In this document: positions 6,637-6,661 of the stretch, piece by piece
Position numbering within the stretch: position 1 is the first letter of the stretch
Layout of the letters: every line of letters starts with the position of its first letter
Position numbers and translations under genes: made by a program
Notes under the pieces: model-generated
Databases searched by the model: none
Seen by the model: the letters and a program-made list of their open reading frames with translations, nothing else
What the model was told of the DNA's origin: nothing
Assembly: GCA_947472965.1 (NCBI GenBank)
Contig: CANJEF010000071.1
Location: 1-6,661 of the forward strand
Direction of reading: 5' to 3'
Length of the DNA: 6,661 nucleotides
From: Sphingobacteriales bacterium
Lineage (GTDB): Bacteria; Bacteroidota; Bacteroidia; Chitinophagales; Chitinophagaceae

Positions 6637-6661
6637 TGTGTTCAACATTATGGGAGTTGAA

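Noticed and set aside
6635..6661. Possible start of another gene overlapping the rho stop (ATG at 6635, or ATG at 6650)
   Set aside because: Only 9 or fewer codons are visible before the window ends, too few to support a gene call.
1..6661. Search for tRNA/rRNA genes, CRISPR repeats, insertion sequences, toxin-antitoxin or defence genes
   Set aside because: Nothing matching these was seen. The window is almost fully covered by six recognised protein families, and the gaps are 57, 52 and 222 bp.

Overview
The window looks like ordinary chromosomal DNA from an AT-rich member of the Bacteroidota, probably near the Chitinophagaceae/Sphingobacteriia. The evidence is Bacteroidota-type -7 boxes (TAnnTTTG) in front of several genes, no clear Shine-Dalgarno sequences, a Rho factor with a long charged insertion, and the style of the AsnRS, tandem universal stress protein and ChrA proteins. 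The genus placement is inference; no rRNA or other marker gene is present.

Layout from left to right. (1) Positions 1-433, minus strand: the N-terminal 144 codons of a ChrA-family chromate transporter, cut by the window edge, with no usable ATG and a probable TTG start. (2) Positions 443-1387, minus strand: an isopenicillin-N-synthase-type 2-oxoglutarate/Fe(II) oxygenase directly upstream of chrA, so the two probably form an operon. (3) A 57-bp divergent promoter region. (4) Positions 1445-2503, plus strand: a DUF3089 alpha/beta-hydrolase lipoprotein. (5) Positions 2556-3416, plus strand: a tandem-domain universal stress protein. (6) Positions 3397-4833, minus strand: asparaginyl-tRNA synthetase, whose 3' end overlaps the stress-protein gene by 20 bp. 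(7) A 222-bp divergent regulatory region holding the asnS and rho promoters, a spaced inverted repeat, a C-rich/G-poor leader and a small hairpin. (8) Positions 5056-6636, plus strand: transcription termination factor Rho.

The genes do not form one pathway. asnS and rho are housekeeping genes. The stress protein, lipoprotein hydrolase and oxygenase/ChrA pair look like accessory or stress-related metabolism. I found no mobile element, CRISPR array, RNA gene or defence system, and I do not claim a new system. The points most worth a second look are regulatory: the rut-like rho leader with its hairpin, the inverted repeat between asnS and rho, the charge-block disordered segment in Rho, the very short predicted leaders, and the non-ATG chrA start in frame with the upstream stop codon.
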